Positions 43,102-53,339 of a stretch of DNA of 64,000 nt are shown piece after piece. The first letter of the stretch is position 1; each line of letters begins with the position of its first letter. The stretch spans positions 97,408-161,407 of the forward strand of contig NZ_JAHMHG010000002.1 in assembly GCF_018913965.1 (NCBI RefSeq), read 5' to 3'. Both the position numbers and the translations under genes were made by a program. This DNA is from Mycoplasma sp. CSL7491-lung. Its GTDB lineage: Bacteria > Bacillota_I > Bacilli_A > Mycoplasmatales > Metamycoplasmataceae. The notes under the pieces are model-generated. The model did no database searches and was not told the origin of the DNA. It worked only from the letters and a program-made list of their open reading frames with translations.

Positions 43102-44215
43102 AAATATTATTAAAATTGAAAATGTAAAAATCATTAATCCTGAAAGTACAATACAAAACGCTGATGTATACATAATGGATAACAAAATATTTAAAGTTGT
43201 CGAAAAGGAAGGCGAAGGTAAAAATATATTAGTTCCAGGTTTTATTGACACACATATTCACGGTATATATAACCAAGATGTTATGGATGGTACTAAAGCT
43301 GTTGAGATAATCTCTAGAAAACTTGCAAAACATGGTGTTACTTCATTTATGCCAACTGCAATGACAAACTCTTGAAAAACTATTTTAAAAGCTTTGAAAG
43401 ATGTTTCAGAAAATAAAAAATGAGTTTCTCGTAATTTGGGAATACATATCGAAGGTCCTTTCATTGGAATGTCAAAAAAAGGGGCACATAAACCTGAATA
43501 TTTAATTAAAGGTACAAAAAGTAGAATCGATAAAATGTATGCAACCTCAAACAATATGTTAAAGAAAATTTCTTTTGACCCATTAATGGTAAATCTAGAT
43601 GTTTTTAAATATATGCAATCTAAATTAGGAATTATTGGTTCAATTGGACATAGCAGTGCTTCATTCCAAATTGCTGACAATTTCTTTAAAAATGGATGTT
43701 ACTCAGTTTGTCATATGTGAAATGCCATGTCAGGTGTAGATTCTCGTAATCCAGGATTATTGGAAGCGGCTCTATATAATAATGATGTATATACAGAATT
43801 AATAATAGATTTATTACACGTTTCAAAGGAATCTATTGATTTTTCTATTAAATTAAAAGGTGTAGATAAAATAATAGCAATATCTGATTCTATAAAACCT
43901 GCTTATGCACCTAATGGGGAAAATGTTTCAGGTGATATACCTGTTATTAAAAAAGGAAATTTAATCACATTAAAAGGTACAAACACTATAGCAGGTTCTG
44001 GAATCACTATTCATGATGCATTTAAAAATATTGTCAAAATTGGTTATTCACTTAACGATGCTGTTAAAATGACATCATATAATTCGGCTAAATATTTAAA
44101 TATACAAAATTTAGGTAAAATTGAAACCGGATTTTTAGCTGATTTAGTAATCTTAGACAACGAAACTTTGAAGATAAAAGAAGTTTATATTGATGGTAAA
44201 AAAATAAAAGGATAA
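43094..44215 (+). CDS. nagA: N-acetylglucosamine-6-phosphate deacetylase
   Basis: 373 residues. It removes the acetyl group of GlcNAc-6-P, giving glucosamine-6-P. An amidohydrolase with VPGFIDTHIHGIYNQD, the metal ligand motif LGIHIEGPFI, SIGHSSA and CHMWNAMSG for the second and third ligands, and IAISDSIKPAY with the catalytic Asp. The in-frame TTG at 43088 is rejected for the ATG at 43094, which follows AAGAAAGG. It overlaps the end of murQ by 8 bases. UGA Trp codons in NSWKT and HMWNA. Confidence 0.95.
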
Positions 44216-44217
44216 AT

Positions 44218-44943
44218 ATGAAAGTAATTATAAAAAATAACGCAACAGAAGTAGCTTTTGAAGCTGCTAAAATTATTAAAGAACAAATAAATAATAAACC
44301 AAACACAAATTTATGTTTTGCGACAGGAAACTCTCCAATAGCAACATATAAAAATTTAATTGAATACTACAAAAATGGTGAATTAGACTTTTCTAAATTA
44401 ACAAGTTTTAATTTAGACGAATATGTAGGTATACCGAGAGAAAGCAAATGTTCATATTACTACTTTATGCATGATGTTTTATTCAATCACATTAATATTT
44501 CAAAAGAAAATATTAATCTACCTCTAGGTAACGGAGATATAGAATTAAATGCAAAACAATACGAAGAGTTAATTAAAGAAAAAGGTGGAATTGATTTTAC
44601 AATATTAGGAATAGGTACAAACGGTCATATAGCATTTAATGAACCTGGTTCAAAAATTACAGATAGGACTCGTGAAGTTAACTTAACTCAAAGTACAATC
44701 GAATCAAATCAAAAATACTTTGATAAAAAAGAAGACGTTCCTCAAACTGCAATTTCAATGGGAATAGGTACAATTTTAGAATCTAAAAAAATAATTTTAC
44801 TTGCTGATGGCGAACATAAAGCAGATGCTATATTTAAAATGATTCAAGGACCTATAACTGAAGATGTACCAGCTAGCTTTTTACAATCACACAATGATGT
44901 AACAGTAATAATTGATAAAAACGCAGCAAAACTTTTAAAATAA
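44218..44943 (+). CDS. nagB: glucosamine-6-phosphate deaminase
   Basis: 241 residues. It converts glucosamine-6-P to fructose-6-P and ammonia. LCFATGNSPIATYK, FNLDEYVGIPRESKCSYYYFM and ILGIGTNGHIAFNEPGS (with the catalytic His) are characteristic. It lies 2 bases after nagA, completing the path to glycolysis, where pfkA at 55751 continues. The short monomeric or dimeric form, without the allosteric extension of the E. coli enzyme. Confidence 0.97.
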   Translation: MKVIIKNNATEVAFEAAKIIKEQINNKPNTNLCFATGNSPIATYKNLIEYYKNGELDFSKLTSFNLDEYVGIPRESKCSYYYFMHDVLFNHINISKENINLPLGNGDIELNAKQYEELIKEKGGIDFTILGIGTNGHIAFNEPGSKITDRTREVNLTQSTIESNQKYFDKKEDVPQTAISMGIGTILESKKIILLADGEHKADAIFKMIQGPITEDVPASFLQSHNDVTVIIDKNAAKLLK

Positions 44944-44949
44944 AACCAA

Positions 44950-44976
44950 AAGCGAACTTTTAGTTCGTTTTTTTAT
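44950..44976 (+). terminator. terminator of murQ-nagA-nagB
   Basis: The stem GCGAAC/GTTCGT with a TTTTA loop is followed by TTTTTTT, 7 bases after nagB. It directly precedes the uvrB promoter. Confidence 0.75.
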
Positions 44977-44977
44977 A

Positions 44978-44989
44978 TATAATTTACAT
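44978..44989 (+). promoter_or_regulatory. uvrB leaderless promoter
   Basis: TATAAT (44978-44983) is followed by 6 bases and the uvrB ATG. There is no room for a ribosome site. Confidence 0.65.
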
Positions 44990-46969
44990 ATGAGCAATTT
45001 TAAATTAGAATCAAAAATGATACCGTCTGGAAGTCAACCTGAAGCAATAAATTTTATAGTTGATAAAATCAAAAACAATGAAAAGAATATTGTATTAAAT
45101 GGTGTTACTGGGTCGGGAAAAACTTTTACCATTGCTAATGTCATAAGCAGAATTAATAAACCCGTAATTTTAATATCACACAATAAAACTTTGGCTAGTC
45201 AATTATATTCAGAGTTAAAATCTTTTTTTCCTAATAATGCTGTAGAATATTATATTTCGTATTTTGATTATTTTAGGCCTGAAGCTTATAAACCAGACAC
45301 CGATACCTACATAGAAAAAGAATCGCAAACAAACGAACAAATAGAAATAATGCGTTTAAGCACCATAAATTCTCTTTTAAATAGAAAAGATGTAATTGTG
45401 GTTGCGAGTGTTAGTGCAATTTATGGTGCATTAAACCCTGAAATCTACAAAAAAAGTTTTTATAGATTTTTTAAAGGTCAAAATATAGAATTAAAAACAT
45501 TCATAAGAGACTTAACAAAAGTAAAATACCAAAGAAATGATTTAGCACCGAAAAATGGTAATTTTGCAGTAAAAGGTGACAATGTATTTATTTATCCTTC
45601 TGACAAAGAAAATGAAGCGATACGTGTTTCTTTTTTTGGTGATGAAATTGAAGAAATTGCAAATGTTGATCCTCTTAACAAAAACTTAATTAAGAAACAT
45701 ATAGCTTATATTCTTTCTCCAGGAGATGAATATGCCGTTGACAATAATGTTTACGATATAATAATCCCAAAAATAAAGAAAGAATTGAAAGAACAATTAA
45801 ATTATTTTAATAGTAAAAATAAAATTTTAGAAGCGCAAAGATTAAGTCAAAGAATAACTTCAGATATTGATGAAATGGAAGAATTCGGAATGTGTAAAGG
45901 CATCGAAAATTATTCAATGTACCTTGATGGCCGTGAAATAGGGCAAAGACCATACACTTTATTAGACTATTTACCAAAAGACTCTTTAATGATAATAGAT
46001 GAATCGCACCTTACTGTGCCACAAATGGGTGGTATGTACAAAGGTGATCAAGCAAGAAAAGACAATTTGGTTAACTACGGTTTTAGATTACCTTCCGCTA
46101 AAGAAAATAGACCCCTTAGTTATGATGAAGTTGTTGAAAATTTTGACTTTACCAAAATATTTATTTCAGCTACACCTAGCGAATATGAAATGAATATTTC
46201 AAAAAATAATATTGCTAAAATGTATGTTAGACCAACAGGATTGCTTGATCCTAAAATTAGTATTAAACCAACTTTAAATCAAGTTGATGATATTTATGAC
46301 ACAATAATAAAAGAAAGAGAGAGTGATGGTAGAACTATTGTGCTTACAACATCGAAAGAAAGTGCGGAAAAGTTAAATGAATACTTGATTAATTTAGGAA
46401 TAAAAAGTTGATATGTGCATTCTGAACACAATACATTTGAAAGAAATGAAATTATAAGAAAATTTAGGCTTGGAGACTACGAAACAATTGTTGGTATAAA
46501 TTTATTAAGAGAAGGGATAGATATACCTGAACTTACAAAAGTATTAATTTTAGAAGCTGACGCACAAGGTTTCATGCGTAGTGCTACTAGCTTAAAGCAA
46601 ATAGTTGGTAGAGCATCTAGAAACGCCAAAGGTGAGGCAATATTTTATGCAGATAAAATTTCTCAAGCAATGAAAGAATGTATAGAAGATAATATAGAAA
46701 AAAGAAAAATACAAGAGGAATATAACCGAAAACATAATATAATTCCAAAAACTATTTTAAAAGAAATACCCGAATCTATTTATGGTGACGGCACAAACAA
46801 TTCATTAGATTTAATTTTAAATAGAAAATCTAAATTTAAGAAAAAAGAGATAGTCAACATAATAGAAGAATTAACTAAAAAAATGGAAGAAGCTTCAAAA
46901 CAAAGAGATTATGAAAAAGCAATCGAACTTAGAGATATGATTTATGAATTAAAAAGAGATAAAAAGTAA
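44990..46969 (+). CDS. uvrB: excinuclease ABC subunit B
   Basis: 659 residues. The damage-verifying helicase of nucleotide excision repair. Walker A VLNGVTGSGKTFT, the beta-hairpin YYISYFDYFRPEAY, helicase motif DESHLTVPQMGGMYKGD, ISATPSEYE, VGINLLREGIDIPE, RSATSLKQIVGRASRN and a C-terminal UVR domain (MEEASKQRDYEKAIELRD). A single UGA Trp lies near residue 475. It is presumably translated from a leaderless mRNA. Confidence 0.97.
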
Positions 46970-47010
46970 TATTTTATATCTCTAGCTTAAAAACTCATTT
47001 TTTATTATGA

Positions 47011-47016
47011 TATAAT
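47011..47016 (+). promoter_or_regulatory. obgE -10 box
   Basis: TATAAT preceded by TGA, an extended -10 element, begins a leader of about 95 AT-rich bases before obgE. Confidence 0.5.
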
Positions 47017-47119
47017 TAATACAATAGTTTTAAAACAAAAACATATATATAAATTCAATATTTTTAAATAATAATTTTATTAAAATAATTAATTTAAAGT
47101 TAAAAACAGGAGGTTATAA

Positions 47120-48388
47120 ATGGCAAAATTTATTGATGAAGTTACGGTTAAACTAAAAGCCGGAAAGGGTGGAGATGGTATGATCTCATTCCGTAGAGAA
47201 GCTCACGTTGATAAAGGTGGTCCAGACGGCGGAGATGGTGGTCGAGGTGGACACATTTATTTTATTGGAGATTCTGGAAAAAATACATTACTAAGTTTTT
47301 ATAGTAATAAAATAATTCAAGCCGAAGACGGAGTAAAAGGTGGTCCAAAAAATTTATACGGAGCAAACGCAAAAGATACATATATTAAAGTCCCTGTTGG
47401 AACATTAGTTTATAAAAATGATAAACAAATTGCAGACATAATAGAACCTAATACACCATACCTTATTGCCTCCGGAGGTAAAGGTGGTCGTGGTAATAAT
47501 AAATTTAAAACACCAAAAAACACCGCACCAAGAATAAGCGAAAACGGTATGCCTGGAGAAAGTTTTGAAGCAAAAATAGTTTTAAAAATACTTTCTGATG
47601 TAGGTATTGTTGGTAAACCATCTGCTGGTAAATCTACTTTATTAAGTGCTATTTCCAATGCTAAAGCAAAAGCAGCAGAATACGAATTCACAACATTAGT
47701 ACCACAACTAGGTATGGTTGAATTTTTCGATAATTCATATACTGTTGCAGATTTACCAGGATTAATAAAAGGAGCTTCCTTAGGCAAAGGTTTAGGGACA
47801 CAATTCTTAAAACATATTGAGCGTTGCAAAGTTATTGCACATATTATTGACTTTGGTTCTGAAGAAAAAAATCCAATCGAAGATTTCGAAATAATAAACA
47901 ATGAATTAAAATCATATAATTTAAAATTAGAAAATAAATCTCAATTAGTTGTTGCTAATAAAAGTGATTTACCAAATTTTGAAAAAAATATATCTAAATT
48001 TAAGGAAAAATATCCATTAATTCCAATCGTTAAAATTTCTGCTATTTTTAGAGAAAATTTAAACGAATTAAAAGGTAAATTATGAGATCTAATTAAAAAC
48101 TTTGATTACTCAACAATAGATGAAGAAGATGAGGAAGAGTACAAAGTAATCGAATTTGAGCCAGATTTTATAGTAAAACAGGAATATAGAGGTTACTTTA
48201 ACGTTAGCGGAAAAAAAGTTGAAGAATTATATTATAGAACCCCGATTAATACTTACGATAACTTAGTTAGATTTAATAATATATTGAAAAAAATTGGTGT
48301 CTGAGACGAATTAATTAAGCAAAACATCCAAAAAGGAGATACAGTATCTATTTTTGGATTTGAATTTGAATGAGATGATGAGGAATAA
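47120..48388 (+). CDS. obgE: Obg family GTPase
   Basis: 422 residues. An essential GTPase for 50S assembly and stress response. The N-terminal glycine-rich Obg fold ([38 protein letters not shown]) is followed by the G domain with [24 protein letters not shown] and a C-terminal OCT domain (about 340-422), where UGA Trp codons occur (GVWDELI, EFEWDDEE). AGGAGG precedes the ATG. Confidence 0.97.
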
Positions 48389-48454
48389 ATTTCATATTTT
48401 TTAAAAATAATGTTATAATTACGATATATTTATAAAAAATAATAAGGACATATT

Positions 48455-48565
48455 ATGAAAAAATTTTCTGTAGAAAAAATTAAGCTATTTTGACCAGCAA
48501 TCATTGGTCTAATAACAGGTATAGGTATTACTATTATATTAGCTTTAATATTTAACCACATTTAA
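48455..48565 (+). CDS. 36-residue single-span membrane peptide
   Basis: A short frame with its own AAGGA ribosome site 8 bases before the ATG. A basic N-terminus (MKKFSVEKIK) is followed by one hydrophobic helix rich in Ile, Gly and Thr (about residues 12-33, with the UGA Trp in FWPAII), and it ends N-H-I. A strong terminator follows within 5 bases. It lies 66 bases after obgE and may share its transcript. No family is recognised. Confidence 0.6.
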
Positions 48566-48568
48566 TTT

Positions 48569-48600
48569 TAAAAATTGCAATTGTGAAAATTGCAATTTTT
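48569..48600 (+). terminator. terminator after the 36-residue peptide
   Basis: The stem AAAATTGCAATT/AATTGCAATTTT is 12 bp with a short loop, followed by TT. Confidence 0.82.
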
Positions 48601-48616
48601 AAAATTAAAATTTTAT

Positions 48617-48643
48617 AAAAAAATAGGTATTAAACCTATTTTT
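48617..48643 (-). terminator. rplA terminator
   Basis: The stem AAATAGGT/ACCTATTT overlaps the rplA stop codon at 48636. The minus-strand run beyond is TTTTTTATAAAATTTT. Confidence 0.72.
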
Positions 48644-49331
48644 CTATTTTAATCTTTACACTTGGTCCCATTGATGCTGAAACTGTTAAATTCAACATAT
48701 ATGTACCTTTAACAGCAGCTGGCTTAAGTTTTTTGATTAAAGAAATAAGAGTTTTAGCATTTTCAACTAGTTTTTCAGTATCCATACTTGATTTACCAAT
48801 TAATGAATGTACGATTCCAGCTTTATCTGTACGATAGTTAGCTTTACCTTTTTTAAGTTCTTCAACAGCTTTTTCTGGAGTTGGAGTAACAGTTCCTGTT
48901 TTAGGGTTTGGCATTAAACCTTTAGGACCTAAAACTTTACCGTATTTTCCTAATAAAGGCATCATTGTTGGATCTGCAACCATAACATCAAAATTAAAGT
49001 CATTTTCTTTAATTTTTTGTTCAAGCGCCGGACCATCTAATACAAAGTCGGCACCAGCTTCTTTAGCTAGTTTTTGTTTTTCTACATTATTTGTTGCTAC
49101 TAATACAGTAATTGATTTACCTGTACCATGTGGAAGTAATACTGCACCACGTAATTGTTGGTCGGCTTTACGAACGTCTAAGTTTAAATTAAAAGCTAAG
49201 TCAATTGAAGCGTCAAATTTTGCATATGAAGTTTTTTTAGCTAATTCAATAGCCTCTTCTAATTCGTAAGCAATAGTTCTATCAAATGATTCACGAGCGT
49301 TTTTAAGGTTTTTTGATAATCTTTTAGCCAT
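48636..49331 (-). CDS. rplA: 50S ribosomal protein L1
   Basis: 231 residues. A component of the L1 stalk and, in many bacteria, translational repressor of its own operon. KFDASIDLAFNLNLDVRKADQQLRG, LPHGTGKS, MPLLGKYGKVLGPKGLMPNPKTGTV and KANYRTDKAGIVHSLIGK are diagnostic. It lies 2 bases downstream of rplK. Length is normal. Confidence 0.98.
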   Translation of the reverse strand: MAKRLSKNLKNARESFDRTIAYELEEAIELAKKTSYAKFDASIDLAFNLNLDVRKADQQLRGAVLLPHGTGKSITVLVATNNVEKQKLAKEAGADFVLDGPALEQKIKENDFNFDVMVADPTMMPLLGKYGKVLGPKGLMPNPKTGTVTPTPEKAVEELKKGKANYRTDKAGIVHSLIGKSSMDTEKLVENAKTLISLIKKLKPAAVKGTYMLNLTVSASMGPSVKIKIEK

Positions 49332-49333
49332 AA

Positions 49334-49933
49334 TTATTTTGCTCCTTCTTCTATATTTTCAGATTCTTCATCTGAAATTGTTTTAACTTCAATTGATTGT
49401 CCTTTTGTTTCAGCTAAATTAGCTAAATCTGCTTCTAATTCTGCTTCTTTTAATTGTGCTAATTTTTCGGCTTTAGCAGCGGCTTTAGCAGCGGCTTTAG
49501 CTTTAAAAATGTCGTCGTATCCTTCAACTAAAACACCCATTTGTTTAGCTGTACCAGCAATTGTAGCCATAGCGGCGTCAATATCATTTGTGTTTAAATC
49601 AGGTAATTTATATTCAGCAATTTCTCTTAATTGGTCTTTTGAAATTGTTGCAACAATTGTAGTTTTAGAATTTTTTGATCCAGATTGTAAGTTTGCAGCT
49701 TGTTTAATTTTGTATGATGCTGGAGATGTGAATAATTGGAATTCAAATGTTTTATCTTTGTAAACGATAATTTTTACTGGAACTGGTTCGTCACCTCTAT
49801 CTCTAGTCGCGTCATTAAATGCTCTTGTAAATTCTGGCATGTTAACACCAACACCAGCTAAAGCTGGACCTGGTTTAGCTTTACCAGCAGGGAATTGCAA
49901 TTTAGCAATTCTTTGAATTTCTTTTTTTGCCAT
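49334..49933 (-). CDS. rplK: 50S ribosomal protein L11, C-terminally extended
   Basis: 199 residues versus the usual about 141. The conserved L11 part (KLQFPAGKAKPGPALAGVGVNMPEFTRAFND, TSPASYKIKQAA, ATIAGTAKQMGV) is followed by an added tail from about residue 143 with KAAAKAAAKAEK repeats and then an acidic end. The tail's repeat comes from a 12-base tandem repeat. Such extensions are common in mycoplasma ribosomal proteins. The GAAAGGA ribosome site supports the ATG at 49933. Confidence 0.97.
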   Translation of the reverse strand: MAKKEIQRIAKLQFPAGKAKPGPALAGVGVNMPEFTRAFNDATRDRGDEPVPVKIIVYKDKTFEFQLFTSPASYKIKQAANLQSGSKNSKTTIVATISKDQLREIAEYKLPDLNTNDIDAAMATIAGTAKQMGVLVEGYDDIFKAKAAAKAAAKAEKLAQLKEAELEADLANLAETKGQSIEVKTISDEESENIEEGAK

Positions 49934-49955
49934 ATTTATGTATCCTTTCGATATT

Positions 49956-49992
49956 GTGGTCCAACGATATTTTAATTAAAAATATCTCCCAC
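49956..49992 (-). promoter_or_regulatory. candidate L1-binding leader of rplK-rplA
   Basis: The minus-strand leader folds as GTGG/CCAC closing an asymmetric internal loop (GA opposite GTTGGA), then GATATTTT/AAAATATC with a small loop. L1-type repressor sites are short stems with such an asymmetric loop. A TATAAT-like box lies about 35 bases further upstream, after a GCAATAT/ATATTGC hairpin. Confidence 0.55.
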
Positions 49993-50132
49993 TTTGGCAA
50001 TATTCCTATATTGCTTTAATATTATATAATAATCTATTTTTTTTAATAATTTTCTTTCAATTCTTTTATCCCTTTAATATAAGGGAATAATTTTTTTCAT
50101 GTCATTTTATAAGCAAAATAAAAAAGAAAACT

Positions 50133-50163
50133 AAAAAAAATGAGGCATTTTAAATTGCCTCTT
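50133..50163 (-). terminator. terminator of the RpiR-type gene
   Basis: The stem GAGGCA/TGCCTC with an 8-base loop runs into TTTTTTTT on the minus strand, just past the stop at 50167. Confidence 0.8.
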
Positions 50164-50166
50164 TCT

Positions 50167-51066
50167 TTAGTTTTCTTCTTTTTGTTCCATATCAGGAAGC
50201 AATGAATTTCATTCTTTTATTTGATTGTTAATTTCTTTAAAAATTATTTTCTTTTGATCAATAACTGATGATAAGTAAGAAAAAATAATATCACTAATTA
50301 AGAATGCTGAAATTTTTGATCCAATATGACTAATACGATAATTTTGCTCAATACTTTCTAAAAGAAGTATATTTTTACAATTTTCGGGTTTTATTTTTGT
50401 ATTTTTAGTTCAAATTGAATAAGTAACGTTGTTTTTTATTAAAAAGTTAATAATATTTTTAACTTCTAATGTTTTTCTACTTTTTGAAATTATTGTTACA
50501 TGAGTTTTCTTGTAAGATGTTATTAAACTCGAGTAACCAAAAAATGAGTGTATGTTATCCACAAATATAGTATTAAAACCAATTTTTCTAATACTTCACG
50601 AAAAATAACGTCCCACCATTCCAGATTCTCCGATTGCGAAAATGACATTAACCTTATTTTCTCTTATTGTATTGATATATCCCATTAAATCATTACTGTC
50701 TATAAATCTTTCAACAGTTTTTTGTACCGAATATATATAATGGGTTTTTATGTTGTTGGAAACTTGATTGATAGAATTAATATTTGAATTATCTATATTA
50801 TCATCATAAGTATCTTGTTTTAATTGCAATCTTTTAGAAACATATATTTTAAAATCAGAATAACTTTTAAAACCTAACCCTTTTGCAAATCTAGAAATTG
50901 TTGATTGAGATAAATCTAAATGTTCTGCCAATTCAGAAGAATTCATTTTTAAAAAATCATCTGTTTTGTTTTCAATAAAATTTCTAATTTTATTTATTGT
51001 GTCAATAGAAACCTTGTCAATTTTCTCCTTGTCAAGATTTTGTAAATCAATAATATTAATTTTCAT
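50167..51066 (-). CDS. RpiR/MurR-type transcriptional regulator
   Basis: 299 residues. The N-terminal helix-turn-helix (about 25-80) reads NSSELAEHLDLSQSTISRFAKGLGFKSYSDFK, the RpiR family pattern. A C-terminal SIS-like sugar-phosphate sensing domain begins near residue 140 (VNVIFAIGESGMVG), with UGA Trp codons. Such regulators respond to phosphosugars such as MurNAc-6-P or GlcNAc-6-P, so the murQ/nag genes are natural targets, though they lie 6 kb away. It is 12 bases after pepP. The SIS domain looks diverged, missing a clear GxGxS. Confidence 0.82.
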
Positions 51067-51078
51067 ACTTAACCTCTA

Positions 51079-52161
51079 TTAAAAGAAATTATTTTTCTTT
51101 TCCTCCGGTTTTGATAATACATAGTAACCATCTTCTGTTACTAATACATCATCCTCATTTCTTGCTCCACCAAGACCTTCGATATAAATACCTGGTTCTA
51201 CAGTTAAAACCATACCAGGTTCTAAAATAACGTCACTAGATGAAGAAACATTTGGAAATTCATGCACATCAATACCGAGACCATGCCCAGTAGAATGAAC
51301 AAAATATTTACCATATCCTTTTGATTCAATATATTCACGGCAAACTCTATCAATTTCTGAAGCTTTAATACCTGGACGAACTATTTTACGCCCTTCTGCA
51401 GCCGATTCTTCAACTATCTTTAAAATTTTTAATAACTCAGGGTTTGTTTTTTTAGGGTCACCTACTACAAAAGTTCTTGTTATATCAGCTGTATAACCTT
51501 TATATCTTGCGGCAAAATCAACTTTTAACAAATGATTTTCAATTAATAAATTATTCTCACTTGGATGATGATGAGGTTCAGAAGCATATTGTGCAGCAGC
51601 AACTATTTCATCAAAACCCTCCTTTTCGGCACCGTTCATTTTTAGTAAATAATTTAATTTGGCCGCAACTTCTTTTTCATTCATACCAGGTTTAATTCAT
51701 TCTTTTAATTGTTCGAGTGATTTTAACGAAATATTAACAGCCTCTTGTAAATATTTTAATTCTTCTTTTGATTTTAAAATTCTTAATTCTTGAGCACTTA
51801 CTCATACTACATCTTTAGAGGTTAAATTTGTTAATGACAAAATGTAATTTTCAACATCTTTAATTAAGTAATCTTTCTCTAAGGCTATTTTTTTAAATTT
51901 CTTTTCTTCAAAGAATTTCTTTATTGAGCTTCCTTCTTTTGTTCTTTGTAATAATTGAACATCAACATTTTTAGCATTTGCTCTAACGTATTCGATATAT
52001 CTACCATCAACAAAAAGTGTTGCTTTATTTCTTTCTATTATAATAAAACCATCAGTTGTTTGAACTCCAGCATATCACAATCTTGTTTGAGGAGCTTCAG
52101 ATATAAGAGCATCAACTTCAGGGTTGTTGTTAAAAAAAATATCAAGTTTTGTTCTATTCAT
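51079..52161 (-). CDS. pepP: Xaa-Pro aminopeptidase (M24 family)
   Basis: 360 residues. A metallopeptidase releasing an N-terminal residue before proline. The creatinase-type N-terminal domain (about 1-130) is followed by the pita-bread fold with metal ligands in KVDFAARYKGYTADITRTF (two Asp), HSTGHGLGIDVHEFP (His) and VLTVEPGIYI plus GGARNEDDVLVTEDG (Glu). AAGG precedes the ATG at 52161. UGA Trp codons lie in the N-terminal half. Peptide use fits an amino-acid auxotroph. Confidence 0.94.
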
Positions 52162-52209
52162 TTTTACCTTCCTTTATTATATAAATTATATATGTTAAAT
52201 AAAAAAATA

Positions 52210-52236
52210 ATAAAAAAGATGCTAAAAGCATCAAAA
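52210..52236 (-). terminator. rpmG terminator
   Basis: The stem GATGC/GCATC lies with A-rich flanks just past the rpmG stop. On the minus strand it runs into TTTTTTATTATTTTTT. Confidence 0.72.
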
Positions 52237-52242
52237 ATATTA

Positions 52243-52395
52243 TTATTTCTTTTCTCTGTGAGCTGTATGTGCACCACATTTTGCACAAAATTTATTTAGT
52301 TCAATTTTTTCAGGGTGAGTTTTTTTGTTTTTCTTAGAAATGTAGTTTTCCATTTTACATACTGTACAAACTAATGTATAACCTTCTCTTGCCAT
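52243..52395 (-). CDS. rpmG: 50S ribosomal protein L33
   Basis: 50 residues, too short for most ORF searches but unmistakable: [20 protein letters not shown], then [26 protein letters not shown]. Both CxxC zinc motifs are present, so it is the zinc-binding form of L33. AAAGGAG precedes the ATG. Confidence 0.95.
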   Translation of the reverse strand: MAREGYTLVCTVCKMENYISKKNKKTHPEKIELNKFCAKCGAHTAHREKK

Positions 52396-52511
52396 AATAT
52401 GCTCCTTTACATGTTTTATTTAAATATTGTATAAATAGTATTTATATTATAATTTAATTTTATTTTTTTAAAAATTTTTTTTTAATTTTGGTTTTTTAAA
52501 AAATAAATAAT

Positions 52512-53339
52512 TTATTTTCGAATTAACATTTCAATTTCTTGATCATAAATTGGTCCATCTTCTGGTACGGGTGTTTCTAAAATAATAGGAATGTTATCAA
52601 AATCTGGATCATGAACAAATTTTCTTAATGTTTCTAATCCGATTGTACCGCGGCCAATATTTGCATGCCTATCCTTATGTGAAAAAACTTCGTTCTTAGA
52701 ATCATTTAAATGTATAACTTTAACATGTTTTAATATATCTCATCTTATTAATTCCTCTTTAAACTCATCATAACTTTGCAAATCATATCCAGAATCTCAC
52801 ATATGGCATGTATCTAAACAAATTTTAAGACGTTCAGAATTAACAAAATCTATTAAGAATTTTAATTGTTCAAAATTTGTTCCAATTTCAGTTCCTTTAC
52901 CACTCATAGTCTCAATACATATGACAACATCTGAAGTATTTTCGATTACATATGTTAAGGTCTGAACTAATTCATCCAATGCTTCTTGTTCGCTATAAAT
53001 AGTATATGCCCCAGGATGTAAAACTAAATATTTTAAACCTAAGTAATTCATTCTCTTGATTTCTTCAATTAAAAATTCTTTTGCAAAACTAGATTTTTCT
53101 AAAGATGCGGGATTTATAATGTAAGGAGCATGAACTATGATGTCTTCTTTAGGTATAAAATTTTGAAATCTAGCTTCATACTCCTCAAGATTAAACTTTT
53201 CAACACTAACTCTTTTAGTATTTTGTGGGGCGCCTAAATAAATCATCATTGTATTTGCATTATTATTCATAGATTCCTTAACGGAATCAACCAAATAACC
53301 AGGACTCTTAAAAGATATATGTGAACCTAATTTAATCAT
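52512..53339 (-). CDS. nfo: endonuclease IV
   Basis: 275 residues. An AP endonuclease for base excision repair, a TIM barrel with zinc. [49 protein letters not shown] (UGA Trp), [21 protein letters not shown] and the [10 protein letters not shown] ending match the family and hold the metal ligands. The start overlaps the stop of the ion-channel gene by 8 bases, and AAAAGGAAG precedes it. Confidence 0.96.
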
